Source of the DNA: Stratiolaelaps scimitus | Taxonomy: Eukaryota > Arthropoda > Arachnida > Mesostigmata > Laelapidae | Direction of reading: 5' to 3' | Assembly: GCA_019614645.1 (NCBI GenBank) | Contig: JABWDB010000007.1 | Coordinates: 11,235,501-11,299,500, forward strand | DNA: 64,000 nucleotides | In this document: one piece after another, positions 1-13,097 of the stretch | How the letters are laid out: every line of letters begins with the position of its first letter | Numbering within the stretch: position 1 is the first letter of the stretch | Made by a program: the position numbers and the translations under genes | The notes under the pieces: model-generated | The model's database searches: none | What the model was told of the DNA's origin: nothing | Seen by the model: only the letters and a program-made list of their open reading frames with translations

Positions 1-213
1 TGCGCCGCAGAAATCGATATTGTTTATTTGCCGCACTGAAGCTGCTGTGCTGACTTTGTTGGGGCGTTTATTTGATTTTCCTTTCTTTGTTTCTTGTCTG
101 GGCGAGATCCTATTGTCGACAGTATTAGGGATCATTTCCAGCTCTTCAGCTGTTCTATCTTATTTTGTTCTCCTGTGTTGTGCTCCTATTTGCGGTGGCT
201 GGGTCCCAAGAGG

Positions 214-345
214 ATGACATCCAGTGATGACATGTCGAATCCCTCCTCAGACAAGGAGCACCATTCCATGTCGTTTGGCTGCGCCGCCATTCTAGCTAGG
301 CGTCAGGCCCATTGGGAACTTCATGGGGCCCCCGTAGGCAACAAG
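214..345 (+). CDS. Possible first coding exon (44 codons) upstream of the CH exon
   Basis: An ATG at 214 opens 44 codons: MTSSDDMSNPSSDKEHHS, then SFGCAAILARRQAHWELHG, then APVGNK. The frame runs into a near-consensus donor, AACAAG|gtaagg. It ends in phase 0, which is the phase the CH exon at 15878 needs, and navigator proteins carry a variable Ser-rich leader before the CH domain. The same frame is open upstream to about position 94, so an internal exon starting nearer the acceptor-like tcccaag just before the ATG is also possible. I recognise no domain. Phase agreement alone has a one-in-three chance of being accidental. If the exon is real, the intron to the CH exon is about 15.5 kb. Confidence 0.3.
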
Positions 346-2341
346 GTAAGGTCAAACCTGCGGGACAACATGATCATAGTCAAGAGATTGCTGTCTACCA
401 CCTCCGGTGGTAGTTCGGGTCTCTGCTATACGCAACTCCTGCCACAAGTATAGACAGACCCTCGACGGTTGGTGTGACCGAAGCAATGCTACGAACCAAT
501 GCACAACAGACTTCGCGGTCCTTCCTCCATCGGAGCAGGATCTATCGCCGCCTCCTCTTGTACGAGTTTCTAACTGCGATCTGCGTCACTGACTGAAGGG
601 ATCAAGGAGGATATTGGCTGAGACTGCCTCGATTCGTCGGTGTACGAAGTGTCCTCAGAGTCAGCGGCGCACCGCTGACTGTCGCGTGCCAATCAGCCAA
701 CAGCGAATAGGGCAAACTCCCAGTTCTCGTATGGATCTTTCTACCTGTCGGTAACCTACGATGGAATATAGCGACCTGCACTGAGGTCGTAAAACAATGA
801 AAACGATGTGCTTTCTTGAGCCAGCGGCTGGTAGGGTACACTGATGGGTATTTTTTACCTCGCAACATTGATATAACTCCTGGAACATCGTCCAAATGAC
901 TCTATAACAAGATTATATGTAAATTATGTCCAGCTTATTCAGTTTCTTTTTCCGCGATTGTTCTAGCGAAATCAATTTACGTCGCTTCGTAATTATTTAT
1001 TCAGGTGAACGTTTCACACGTGTCAGCCCTGGGGGTCACGGAGCTTAGCCTTTCTGCTCGGACGATGTGGGAGGCTACGGTGTGAGCCCCCAGTTGTGAG
1101 ACCCCAAAAAATGTGCAGCATAATATTTTTTTGCCTTTTGTTACTTTATACGCTTGTTGCGGCTGCAAGATTTTAAAGTTTTGAGTCCAATATAAATATT
1201 GCTCGCAATAAGTGATAGGTATGGATGATGTTGCGTCGCCCTTAAGGACACAATAATTCGTTTAAGCACTATTTGCATCATTGAATCAATTCATATAACA
1301 TAGCTCGCCGGGCAGACGCGGGCTAGATGTGCCTGTGGTTTTAATTAGAAATATTCATTTTCCAGATTGTATAATCCTAGACCGGTGATATCATGGTCGG
1401 TGTAATAGTACCTGTGCGATTTTTTCCTAGCTAGCACATGTCTTTCTTAGAAGCTCCTGCTGTGATTGTGCTGTGGTTGTATTGTTCTTTTTCTTTTATG
1501 TCAGAACACTGTTTACCTTTTATTACAGTTAGTTTAGATAATATCGAAAATCAAACAAACCCCGCCTCCACCATGATCCCACGAAACGCAGGCCGCCACC
1601 CGGCGGTTCATTTTCTATCGGAAGTGATGCTATTGTAAGATAATGCAAAAACACCTTTTTCACATCGGGCTGTGTTGGAAATTCAGCGGTAGGCAGGCCC
1701 AACCAGCATCGTTCAGAAACAATGCCCCCTATTACCAACGAGCTTCGATCTGACATTGGTGTCGTCATAGAACGGGAGAACGACAATGCTGTTTTCCCCG
1801 ATAGAACGGCACGGACGGGGTAGTCGATAGCGAATCGTATGGGCGGCCAGGGTAAAATGAATGGGACGTCGATAACGAACGCTTCGCGTCGAGAGGTATC
1901 CTACCCCCGCCTTGCGGCTGCCAATCGATAGAGCATTAAACAGACCCCACTTTTTTTGCGTTCAGGCGGCCTCAATGAGAAAACGCCGCTCGATTGGAAC
2001 GGCAAGATACAAGCGGCGAATTTAAACGAGAATCCTATTTGGAATCGATTCGAGAATCGTATTTAGAATCGACAGAGAGATAAGATGCTAACAGCATGAA
2101 TGAAACAGAAGAGGCTTCTTGTATGAGACAATTAGATAGCGAGAGCCACCCGCTACTGGTGATGAATGGTTGAAATAAACAGTGGATCAATTTGGAGCTG
2201 TATAGAGAGAGAAATGATATCACAGCCGTTGACGCAGCTAAAATATAGTATACAACATAATTATAATTAGGCAAAAAGCAATCCGTGTTTGTCAAACTAG
2301 CTGTCTGGTAGCCAATGCCATTATGTTATTGTCATCATGAC

Positions 2342-2359
2342 TATTATTATTATTATTAT
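2342..2359. repeat. (ATT)n microsatellite
   Basis: Six uninterrupted TAT/ATT units. Confidence 0.95.
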
Positions 2360-2789
2360 CATCACCATAATAAATGAAGTAATAATTAGTAGTGAACGAA
2401 TACACCAATCACTTTGGTCATGTAGTCTAGTCAATAGCTCCGTCTCCATTGTCTCATGTCTACGTTGTGGGCCTCGTCTTTTATACTTCGACTAATTCGC
2501 TGCCTCTGGGTGGAGCGGCTGCTGTCGCTCAATCGTAAATCAAACTTCGCCACTATTCGAATAGTCGACTCTCAGGCAAATCAACTCTCGGTGTTCTCTA
2601 ACTCAACGATTTCTTAACGAAGCGCGAGCTTCTACACCTGTCCGCATGCTGTTCTTCCGTGAGCGGCTCTCGTAATACGGCGGCGCACACGACGGTGGTG
2701 CTTTGCTTTGTGCGAGACTTTGCTGGGTCGTGTTGGCTCGCCATCTATCGTTGAAGCCCTTCAATTCGCGCACCCTTTCGTTTCCTCGT

Positions 2790-2813
2790 GATTCCCACGA
2801 ACCGGTGGGAATC
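2790..2813. repeat. Perfect 9-bp-stem hairpin
   Basis: The arms gattcccac and gtgggaatc are exact reverse complements around a 6-nt spacer. They lie in a locally GC-richer stretch (2.6-3.1 kb). About 40 bp downstream is a donor-like sequence, CGATAC|gtgagt (2847-2858), which would fit a 5' untranslated exon. No function is claimed. Confidence 0.6.
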
Positions 2814-3955
2814 TACCCAAGCAGATCCAAATTTCCGCATGTCCATCGATACGTGAGTGACTTCCATTGCAGCTGACGCCCTTTATCCCCGGGTCGAATC
2901 ATCGATACGTATCGGGAAAGTGGTCTGGTCTGTGGGTTCTGCTGCCGTGCAGCTTCGACTATTCTCTGCTCATTTCCTCGTCGTCCTGGTCAATCCGGGC
3001 GGTGAAAGCATGACTTCATGTGGCTGGTTATGTGTACGCTGCCTACGGTGGGCAGGTCTCGTGTGCGGTCTGTGAATGGCGCATAGCGGCTGTATGGCCG
3101 GAGTGTATGGCTAAGTATGCAATGGGTGAGATAATTAATTAAGAAACCGCTCGTGCTGCTGGTGCTGGCTAATTGCCCATTAGTGGTCGAAAGACCAGTG
3201 GCCATTGAGTAAACAAAGGATTACGTAATTTGCCCCTCGACACGAACATCATCGCTGTCTTATCGACGATGACGACAACGGCGTGCCTACTTACACCCCC
3301 CTTGAAACCCCATAGAATCCCCATACGTTATCTCGACCGCTGTCTGCTGCCTTCACCGTCCGATCAGTCTCATCCACTATCCCCGAACTACTTCTTTGTT
3401 TCTTTTGTTCTCTCGATGTCTGCTATTGATCCAGGGGACTCCTCCTACTTGGCAACGGAAACTGTCATACGTACAGGGCTCACTACCTTTGGCTCACTCG
3501 GATTGATCCCCTGGTGGACACATTGAAGCTCCTCTAAGCAACACGTGTTTTCTTAGTGAATAGTCGATTTCAGGGAACGAAATGCGGCCAACGAAATGAG
3601 TACGTTATACATCCAATAATGTTGTTGGTTCTACGCGGCGCTCGTACGCGTGCAAGTACCCACAGCCGTTCGTATGGTGCAAGTTTCCAAAATGATTAGA
3701 TGTGATGTCGTCGCTGCAGCCCAGTCATGAGTAGTCTGCTAAATTTTTGCCAATGTTTACCTTGTGGTTACATCGTTCATCGATTTTGACGTTGGCCAGA
3801 ATACTCATACTGGATGAGATCCCGTTCTAGCTACACATTGCTAAAAAGCTCCGACGGTTTGCCTGTACAGTTTAAGTTGACTTGAACACTTACTCTTGGT
3901 AACAAAATATAAGACCATTTACGAACAAGCATATGCCGGCTGCAGGTGTACTTAC

Positions 3956-4026
3956 GGAATCATATAGAGGACCAACCACTGGTAAACGGCATCGAAGAGA
4001 TCTTTCGGTGCAGCGTTCGTCTTCGT
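3956..4026 (-). CDS. Splice-flanked open segment, possible exon on the - strand
   Basis: Read on the - strand, an acceptor (tttgtaacattcacag) and a consensus donor (gtaagtacac) enclose 71 bp. Two frames are open across it. One gives TKTNAAPKDLFDAVYQWLVL followed by YMIP. The other gives EDERCTERSLRCRLPVVG followed by PLYDS. Neither matches a family I recognise. Both splice sites are unusually good for a random 71-bp piece, which is the only positive evidence. No neighbouring exons were found. If real, it belongs to a gene nested antisense to the navigator intron. Confidence 0.22.
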
Positions 4027-7000
4027 CTGTGAATGTTACAAATATATCTGTACAGTCGCGTATATTCCAAACAAAAAACAAAATAAACTCAGAAAAGTTT
4101 TCTTTAAGGACGGAGCACTCTGTTTGAAACGTTGAAGAGCTGTAAGGATTTTAATACCGCCAAACATTGCTTACTCCCGTTCCCCTCAAACAGAAAAACG
4201 TTATGCAACGAGTCGCTGTGAAATGGAGCACACGGATAGAGCCACTGGCGCAAATGTGTATTAAGATATAGATCATAATAAGAGGTGTTTTGCTCGTCGT
4301 TATCCAGTTTGCTGCTGTAGATTCGACGGATGCGAACGTGTATCTGATACGAGCTCTGGGAAGGTGGAAGTGTCCGCCGATCGTTCGTGTCCTGTGTGTG
4401 AACGCAGTCGCTTCGAGTTAACTCGATACACAGACATCATCGGATGAGGATCAATGGCAGAATAAGGGGGCTGCGAGAAGGGGCGGCGTTTGAGTGGAGT
4501 GAAGTGGCTTGAATGTCGTTACTCGATCTACTCGCCGCGTCCAAGGTCAAGAGAGCAACAGATCAACAGAGAGTGAGTGTGACCAGCCGAGCTATTTTGA
4601 TGTTCGAATTTGTCGAGCTATCGAACGGAGGGCCATTCGATATTCTGGGAGAGCGCGGTCACTAGGGCAGCGTGTTTTATGGCCCAAATTAGAGATGATT
4701 AGGGCGAGAGCGAGGGCGAGCATTAGACATAGATAACGGAGCTCAATAGCGTTCCGTCGATGGTGTGACGTTCTAGCGGCTGTTGCGATAACGCCAGTTA
4801 GCTAGTTGTACGGGTACAATGGTCAGGACTAGCCGACCCGCGTATCTGTTTATTTCACGGGTGACGACGTCTCTGGGCGGACACGAAATCAAGCAAATGA
4901 CATTTGGCCGATGTCGTATGAAAAGCCTAGCGTTGTTTTGTGTCACTCATGGGCCGATGATGCTGTATCATGCGGCTGCACAAATTAATGGTCTGCTATG
5001 TCCACATTATCATAGTTAGTATTATTCGTAAATGAGGAGAGCTGGTGGCACCACGAATGATTAGAGCAGGAACAAAGGAGCTCAGACCGCGTGGTCGCAA
5101 TTAGTCAGCGATGATATAGATTGGCCAATGTACGATCACACGGTCAACAACAAAATACATTTATGTGCGTGTATAGAAACTTTTGCTAGTTTCTGAGCCA
5201 TTAAGCACCGCAGATCAGGTTCGACTGCGAGCAGGTTCGACTAATGGCTTCCCAGTTTAGCAACTATGTTCAGAATACTTGCCAACAAATGAATGTTTTT
5301 AAGTATAGCGCTGTATTCAACTATCTCGGCAGTGTTCGATGTTGTACGGCACATGACGACATAATAACTATAATATTATAATGAGTCACCTGTCGAATAA
5401 ACCGGGCATATTTAATGTTTTTCACAAAACACTGCCGAAAGCAAAACTCATTTGCATGTGTGCCTGAGTAGGCAGGCAGATGTGGACCACAGGCGGCGCG
5501 GTCGATCGTTCACGTTCGATCCTTGTGACGCTTAAAGGCCATGGTCACTGATTGCTTTAGCACCAGCCACCCGCCGGATCATCAAGTTCTCCCAGTATTT
5601 CTTCTTCTCGTCCCAAACGAAGAGCCGCTAGACAACCCGATTTTGCGACGGCGCCACCACGACCACAGCCGAACTTTGCCACCCGTAGCGACAGATAATG
5701 CGTACATTCGTAGGGTGGCTATTCAGCCACGCCCAGCGTGGTGGTATTGCCCAAGGCTAGTAGATGAGCGCATCGATATCTACCGAAGCCGTACTAAATG
5801 GGAGTTCTTGGCGAAAGCTAAATTGGCCCTCGTTGGCGCCGACCTGTCGCGCCGCCCCAAGCGACTATTGCCAGCGAGCTGTGGCAGCAACAGATGGGGT
5901 TGAGTTCAGCACAGCGGCAGGCCTTGCTTATATATACATTTAGTTAGTAGACCTGCTACAGTCCGCTCTTCAAGAGATCTTTGTGCTCCTCTTAGCAGCC
6001 ATGAAATCCGACATCGCCGAGTTGTGTGCAAGCTTCCAGAACGTTGTAGCCTGCGCTATTAGCCGCTTTCTACACCAACGTCGCATAGAGAATTGACTCG
6101 ACGAGCGGCGTTAACTTCCCGTTAACTAAACGTATCCTAATGCATATCCCTATTACATATCGCTCTTTCGTGGATTCGACATGATGCTATTGTTTTGGTG
6201 TTATATTATGCGTTTACAGCGCTGGGGTCATTATTCATCATCGATCCCGTAGTATGATGTCATACCATTACTACAGTACGCCCATTGACCTATATACATC
6301 CGGTGTATATACAGTACGCACTGATTGAAGCCGGGACTGACCCTGTCAGCCTGTCGTGCAGTAAAGTGCTCTGTTTCTGCGTCGATTGCAGAGGCCGCTA
6401 ATTAAGCATCGCCTGTAGCCAGTGGATAGAAGACAACTGTCGAACGATCAAGCGGTCACAGCGGGAGACGCTAAGAAAGAACCAACCTTCATGTCGTCTA
6501 CTTTCGCACAGGCCCTTCTTTGTAACGGTTTCCCTTCGGAGTTGAACATTTGTCAGTGCATTGGCATTTACCATTGAGGGAAATGTATCTCTACGAATTG
6601 GAAACATAATTATAGAAGATTAGTGGCTAGCAGATAATGTTAGGTCGATGGTTATTCGACAGGCAGAATATCCAAACTTCATGATGCAATAATACGAAAC
6701 TCTATAGTGGCTGGCTGCTTGTTTAGTCTTACTGTAGCCATTGTAGACCTTCAATATGGAACCTTCAAGAAACTGAATTTGCTTCTACGCAAAGGCCACC
6801 GCACACCATATGTATTGAAATTGAGACAATCTATCAAATCTTACATCTTTCACCATCGCCAACTCCCTGTATGCTGTAATGGCCCCCGCAGTCATAGAAA
6901 ATCGTATACTTTTTGCTTGCAATAGGACATTTTGTGTTCGTAATGATTGACGTTGATGACTCGAACATCGGTTTCGTTCAGTTGACCTCTGCTTGCGTTT

Positions 7001-9602
7001 CAAGCGTAGCATTCCAACTTGCTTATTCCTAGAGATAAATTTCGATTAAGTTCATTCGACTCATTTATGTCCGGTTTCCAAATATGCCGAAACCAGTTGT
7101 ACCGTGGACATTAAATGCATTGGCTGAGCGTTAGCCCTGAAACATTTACCAGCCTTTCAAATATATTATCTACCGATCGGTGGAATCCATAAAATTAGAA
7201 GCAGCCCTTGAAGTTCGTTATCATCTTTCATTATCTGTGGGCTCTTGTCAGGTAACGGGATCGACGAAATAAAGCAAAGGCGACCCCGACAGATCATCAA
7301 AGTTATATCTAAGATAAAGTGCTGAGGACTTTCATATAAGGGATCCAGCTAGAGTTAGCTGAAAATACGTCCTGTTTGAAGACTCTGTTCTGTTCGAGCC
7401 ACCGCCTCTGACAACGAGATGTTAGACAAGGACATTTCGTGGAATACAATACACATATCTATATTGACATGCCCGTAACGATCTCGCTTGGTTAAAGATG
7501 GGGGCTAGCGACTTGGTAGTGTGAGGACGGTTGGCTGCAGAGCAAATATCCAACCGAATGTCATTTCTAGTTTCTCCTCAACGAGTTCTGATTCGTTCAG
7601 TGTCCGTTACGGAACACCACATGTTTGAGAGGATGAAAATATTTCATCGAATTGATCCTAGCGCTTGAGGGGTGTAATGTGCGCTGTGTTTGAAAGGTCG
7701 AAAATGACGTTAAAAGTATTTTTCGCTTGTTGAAATCTCGACATGACACACTAATTAGCCATCATTTCAATTTTATTATTGCCAATTCCTCGAGCCGATT
7801 CCCGGTTTCGCTACCTGTCATTAACCATATGTGAGTGGCGACTGGTGCTAAATTTTTTTCGCTGACTGTTGTTGGCAATCTACCGGAGTCGATGACCATG
7901 CGACCGTGCTGCTGGTGCTGCCGCCGCCGTCACGGCAACAATAACAACAAGAAGCGTTGTGGCAGTTGGAAAGCATAGCGGAGCTCTACGTGAGCCCAGA
8001 GGCACACAGGCCCAGATCCCCTTGGAAGAGCCTACGGCCAGCGTCGCCGACAACGTGGCTCGGCTGCCAAGTGGTCCGTGGCTCGCCGCAAGAGCTTCGT
8101 TCCGCTCTCATCTGCTCCGTGGACTCGACTCAAGTGCAGCACAGTCTGAAAAGGAAACTGTATACTCGAGTGGCGTGCAAAAAGAGGTCGTCCTGCGTTG
8201 GGCCGATTCCACCCAACAAACCAGCGGCCGCAGCTGCAGCACCAAGCGGCGGACCCTGGATCGCTTAAAGCACACTCCCACACGAGACACACTCGCACAG
8301 AAACAGACGGCCTCAAAGCCGCACCCCCTTACGGGATCACCCTCAACACGTACATAAATAGTGTACCCGACACAATAGCGGTAGAGCTGCTAATAAGCGA
8401 CGGCAAATATCGCGGCCGACTGAACAAGCCGACACCCCCCTGTGAAGAAGATCCTGGCGCAACTGGGCCGAGGCTCGAATCGCGAGAAATGTGGTCTCAA
8501 CATTCTCGCTTTCTCTCTCTCAAGATCAAGAACACGGACATGGCGGACGTGACTCTGCCGCTTTGACCGAGCAGCGCACTGATCTCATCATCGTCAGTGA
8601 TGTCATCTCGCTTGGCAAATGGTCCACGTGAAAGCTCTTGCTGTTCCTTATGAGTTCCTCTCTCGGCGCAGTTCTAGGAATCTGCATTGACTTGTTATGG
8701 TTACGTTTTTTTGTGTTGCCAGTGAACTTAACATGGTGTTAATATCAGAATAAGATATTACGCCTCTGAATGGGGCATTTTTGCTAGAAGCGCTTCCTTC
8801 ATTTCCAATTACAGTCCAAAATAAGGTGATTAGGATTTTTTTTGGACCGATTTTGGCCTGCTTTGTGTTGGTACTACTGTCGAACTGGCGCTGTGTGTGT
8901 CTCGTCAAAGTGGGCACACGTTTTGTCGACATCTAAGGCGTCCCGTTTACACCAAACGCTGCTACGGCCCCACGGATACCTCTTACCTAAATATCAAATC
9001 AATCGTCATGCGGTATGCAGAACTAGATGTGTAGGTCTAAATAGGACATGAAAATAAGGTTGAGTCGTACGCGCAGACACTATCGTCTTTCGTCCTCATT
9101 GTTGACCCTGAATCTTTAAATGTTTAACAGAGCAGGAATCTCTTGTCACATACACTGTCAATTTTTTTACACTTTGTTTGGTCACCAGGGCGATCGCGTC
9201 AGCTCATTTCTCATCAAACGTTTGCACTATGGTTCGTTTGCTTGGCGATACGATGATTCCAACTCACTACGCAAACTGATCGATGGCAGCATTACTGCGT
9301 CTCCGTGTCTGTATGCTGATTGTTATTATATATGATATATTGAACAAGAAACACCTGAAACACTAAAAAATCAACGGCCATCGATCTAACTTATATGAAC
9401 ATTAATTCTTGTTCATTTGATTTACGCCGAACGTCTTTGTAGAGGGCTTTTCCGATTTCTGACTGTAGTGTACACTGGTGCCGTGACTTAGGTGATTCTC
9501 GAAGGGTTACACGTTCAACGGGAACTACAACGAGATACGAGTACTTGAGCAGCAGCTATTCGTCACAACAATAGTTGACGTTGCGCTGGGTGTGACCTAA
9601 TA

Positions 9603-9711
9603 CGAATCACTACAAAACATTTGATCATTAGAAAACATCAGAATCATTATAAAGGATCGGCTTCATGCAAAAGCATCGGAATCACTATAAAGGGCCAGAA
9701 TCATTATAACA
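9603..9711. repeat. Decayed minisatellite, 19-bp period, about six units
   Basis: The core gaatcaytataaa recurs at 9604, 9623, 9641, 9660 (very degenerate), 9679 and 9698, so spacings are 18-19 bp. The units at 9641, 9679 and 9698 are the clearest and differ by one or two bases. The spacing and shared core indicate a tandem array that has diverged, not scattered coincidences. Confidence 0.7.
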
Positions 9712-10982
9712 CATTTATCGCAGCCGGCCGCTTTCGTGTTAGGTACACAAGCGAGCTCATTAGGTCACCGAAGAATCGGATGAATCGGAAAGATGTATCT
9801 ACCTACAGTCGGACCATGTTTGTGGCATTAGCCAAATGAGAGTTAGAATTTGCCATTCAGCCTCAGTCAAGAGCTTTCCGCTACCCGATCACAGACATGG
9901 GGATACCTCTGTTGTGACTCATTATACTTAAATGGCCTCTTCAATGATATTTTCACAAAGGCGCACCAGGTGGCCGAGCCTGCATGCTGAATCAGCTCAT
10001 ACTAGCAGTGGGTGGTATAAATGAGCCTTTTCATGATTCAACCTATAGGCGTCAGCCACCGAAGGTTGTCACAACCATAAATCGTCGTATGTGTCATCGT
10101 TTCGGCGGGGCTAGTTGAGTATAGATTATTATTCTTAGAAATGCTACTCTATTATTACCTCAACAACACATTCAAGATATTTTCAACGAATGTGTGACGA
10201 ATTGTTCTCTGCATTCGCTCTAACTGCTCCTATCATAAGCTTATAGTATATTCGCGATGTAGTAACACGATTTCATTCAACATTATATAGTGAATTATAC
10301 ATCATGATCTATGTGGTTTAAGGTACCGCTTGTCACAGCATATTGGTACTGTATGCTGAAGAGTGAAATGATAAGACATTTTGAACGTAGTAATTCATTT
10401 TCACCGGCAAATTTAGTTTAGTGCTCAGATTTTCCACGACGACCACACCGGCTTCGGCTGATCACACAACGGAATACATACTTTCGAACAGCTGACAAAT
10501 GAAAAATGCAAATCGATTTTCAGAATGTTGGTCCTCTCGGACTCTATTCCAGTGTTTTGTCAGTTAACCTGAAAAACATTTCTTTTTTTCTTTTTTGATT
10601 CTTTAGCTGTCTATGGGAATATTTCACAAGAGGCATTCAATCAAGGTTTCGGGTAGTGATGTTTTCTCCTCAGCGAGGTTTGACGATTGACGCCCTCCAA
10701 AGTTAACCGAAAACCACGAAGTTCCTGCGTTGTTCAGGATTCAGGACAGGCTCAGTCTCAGATCATGGCGCAATGTTGGGGAGACGGCCCAGTTCAGTGG
10801 GACGGCGTGTTAATGGGAGTTTGTTGTTTTTATGGCGGTGTAATAGCTCCGGTCGAACGGATCGCCACTCATCGTCATCAGTAATATCGCCGTCCATTAT
10901 TGCTGCTGTAGTATACCTGTGTTCCAACGACCGATCATTTGGCTGCTCGTATAGTTGCCCTATACGATTAATATAATAAATG

Positions 10983-11000
10983 TAATAATAATAATAATAA
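10983..11000. repeat. (AAT)n microsatellite
   Basis: Six uninterrupted units of TAA. Confidence 0.95.
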
Positions 11001-11563
11001 CACTGCTGCCATCATAGATCCGTTTGAAGGCGAGGGCGGTCCACTCCCGGCCTCACAGACGAGGCCGGGTGTATCCTGCCTCATAGAGAGCAATACCGCG
11101 AAGGCAATCGGTGTTGCCAGGACGTGCGTTAGCACAACCCAAATCTGATCTCACTCTCGATGAAACGTTATCAGAAGGATAGAGCTCTCTAAGTGTATGA
11201 TGATGATCATATGTCATGTCTGTCTGACAATGAAGTTTGTCCACGAAGTGGAAAATTGAAAATTTTTAGGGGTAGTGATGACTGTGTTTAACACGTAAAA
11301 TTACGTATAACGTTGATTTTTGTGGCTATGATGGGAACCTATTTCTGTGAGAGAAAGAGAGAGAGACAGACTGACCCTGGGAAATTGCTTTCAGTTATAC
11401 TCATAATTGTTGTGTCCTTGCTTTATGCTAGGTACTATTCTCTACAAGAAGAGAAGAAACGTGTCGATGTATTAGCCCCTATGTATGCGTGGATATAATA
11501 TGTTGTCAATTGTAACTGCTTCGTCTGTTGCAATTTTTACACCTTTTACCTATTATTTTTTAC

Positions 11564-11630
11564 GAGAACTTAAAAAATGTATGTTGCAGTTCCGTCAATA
11601 AACAGCACTTTGTATTGTATTGTATCTGAC
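11564..11630 (+). repeat. Retroelement-like 3' tail, copy 1
   Basis: It begins gagaacttaa, contains gcagttccgtcaataaacag and ends in a short TATTG tandem. The same ordered blocks (GAGARCTTAA, then GCAGTTYCTTTAATAAA, then an A-rich or short-tandem end) occur at 42802 and 60725, always in + orientation. An AATAAA signal followed by a 5-bp tandem tail is the usual look of the 3' end of non-LTR retroelements. No reverse-transcriptase reading frame is seen upstream, so this would be a strongly 5'-truncated or decayed copy. Confidence 0.45.
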
Positions 11631-12154
11631 TATCTCTCTCTCTCTGTCCGTCTTAATTTCAAAGTATAGCAAGCTCTTTTTCATTGTATTTTGATGAATA
11701 GGGGATATAATATATAATAGGGATATAATGCTTTGAGAATCTTCGTTTGTGAATCTGCATAATCTTTAATTTTGGTTGTGTGTTTGTTTCAATGACGACT
11801 TGATTCATTAACACTGAGGCAGATGAATAATTCACCATTTTAGGGATAATCAAAGAACAGTTCGTTATTTATGCCTGTATAATAAAACATGGGAAAAAAC
11901 AGAAATTCTCTTTCTTTTGGGATTACACCCAAGGTTTGGTTGACTTGTGTTATCCCTACGAGAAGAGACGCCAACCAATGCTAAGCATGCCTTCGTCTTT
12001 TGTCAGAACATGCTAATGGAATAGTCAAAACATCCATTAACAATTACCACTATCGTTGCAGGTAAAAGGCTGACTTCGTTATCCAACGGAAGCTGAATGC
12101 CAACATGGAAACGAGGTCGCAACAGAAGTCCATCGTTGAGGTCTGTACGACGCG

Positions 12155-12167
12155 ACACACACACACA
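12155..12167. repeat. (AC)n tract
   Basis: A short uninterrupted AC run. Confidence 0.9.
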
Positions 12168-13030
12168 ATAGCCGATTTTGTTATTTCTGAATGCTATTGC
12201 GGCTACCCTTGCTACTAAGGATTCTATAACATTTCCAAATCGACACGCCAGTAATAGTCCGTATACAGACACAAACGAGAGACTTCTCGTTCTCGCCGGC
12301 ACACGTATCGATTAATATAAATTCGTGCTGTGCAGCACGAATATGAGAGAATATTGTTTCCAAAAACGCTGCTTACTCATCTTAGTAATAACTCGTACCC
12401 GTGGTCTAAAATAAATTTTCGAGGCTGACTCACAGCCAACATTTAACGGTGCTCTGTATGAGTTTATTTCATGATCTGCTTCGTAGTTTTACAAGACCTT
12501 TGCATAGTATTCATAATACGACTAATCTTCAGGTGAATGTAGCTATGCAAGGAACTATTATACATTCATCGGAAGATTATTTCATGCAATAAATGGAACG
12601 TACAGTAAAACTTAAAAACACAAAAAATAACAAAGCTAAACTGTCCGCCGATGTACTTAAATCATAGTGTTTGCATAATTGTGATACATCAGTAAAATCA
12701 AGCAAATTCACAAACGAGCAAGGGAGACTATGAAAACGGATGAAACGTACACGAATCTATAGGACGTTGTTCCTCTCCCGGTGTATTGAAGTTTGAACAC
12801 TAACCGTGTACCTCACTGTGTACTTCTCTCATGGTATAGTGTACTTCGCATAACGACGAAGCCCAAAACCGGTCACTCAGCCTTCGTACGCGTTGTCAAG
12901 TACAAAGGCTGATTCAAAACGTCCCGTGTAAACATATGTTATATATACCCAAGTGGCAAAAACCAACTTTAAAGCATATAGTGCTTATTATTTTTTGGGC
13001 TCCTATCAGTTAACGTTCACGATACAACTG

Positions 13031-13097
13031 CTGCTTTCGTCATTGCTCCTATAAGATGGACCCCCTTAAAATGCAAATGTGCAACGGTGGTGATCGA
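13031..13097. repeat. Dispersed repeat, copy A
   Basis: This is similar along its whole length to 19384-19447, in direct orientation, with only substitutions and 1-2 bp indels. Shared blocks include ctgctttcg, ataagatggacccc, tgcaaatgtgcaa and gatcga. Both copies contain ATGCAAAT, the octamer bound by POU-domain factors. The pair could be a decayed mobile repeat or a duplicated regulatory element. Confidence 0.7.

Noticed and set aside
3933..4127. A + strand ATG ORF containing PTTGKRHRRD, which looks like an amidation and dibasic cleavage site of a neuropeptide precursor.
   Set aside because: There is no signal peptide or repeated peptide, and the same DNA has better splice-bounded frames on the other strand. 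One GKR is common by chance.
5541..5903. A 120-codon ATG ORF in a good start context.
   Set aside because: No domain, no signal peptide, no useful splice sites, and competing frames nearby. Length is within chance expectation.
7898..7975. A short ATG frame MRPCCWCCRRRHGNNNNKKR resembling a palmitoylated Cys-string leader.
   Set aside because: It ends in a stop after 26 codons without a convincing donor, and the Cys and Arg come from CTG/CCG triplet runs.
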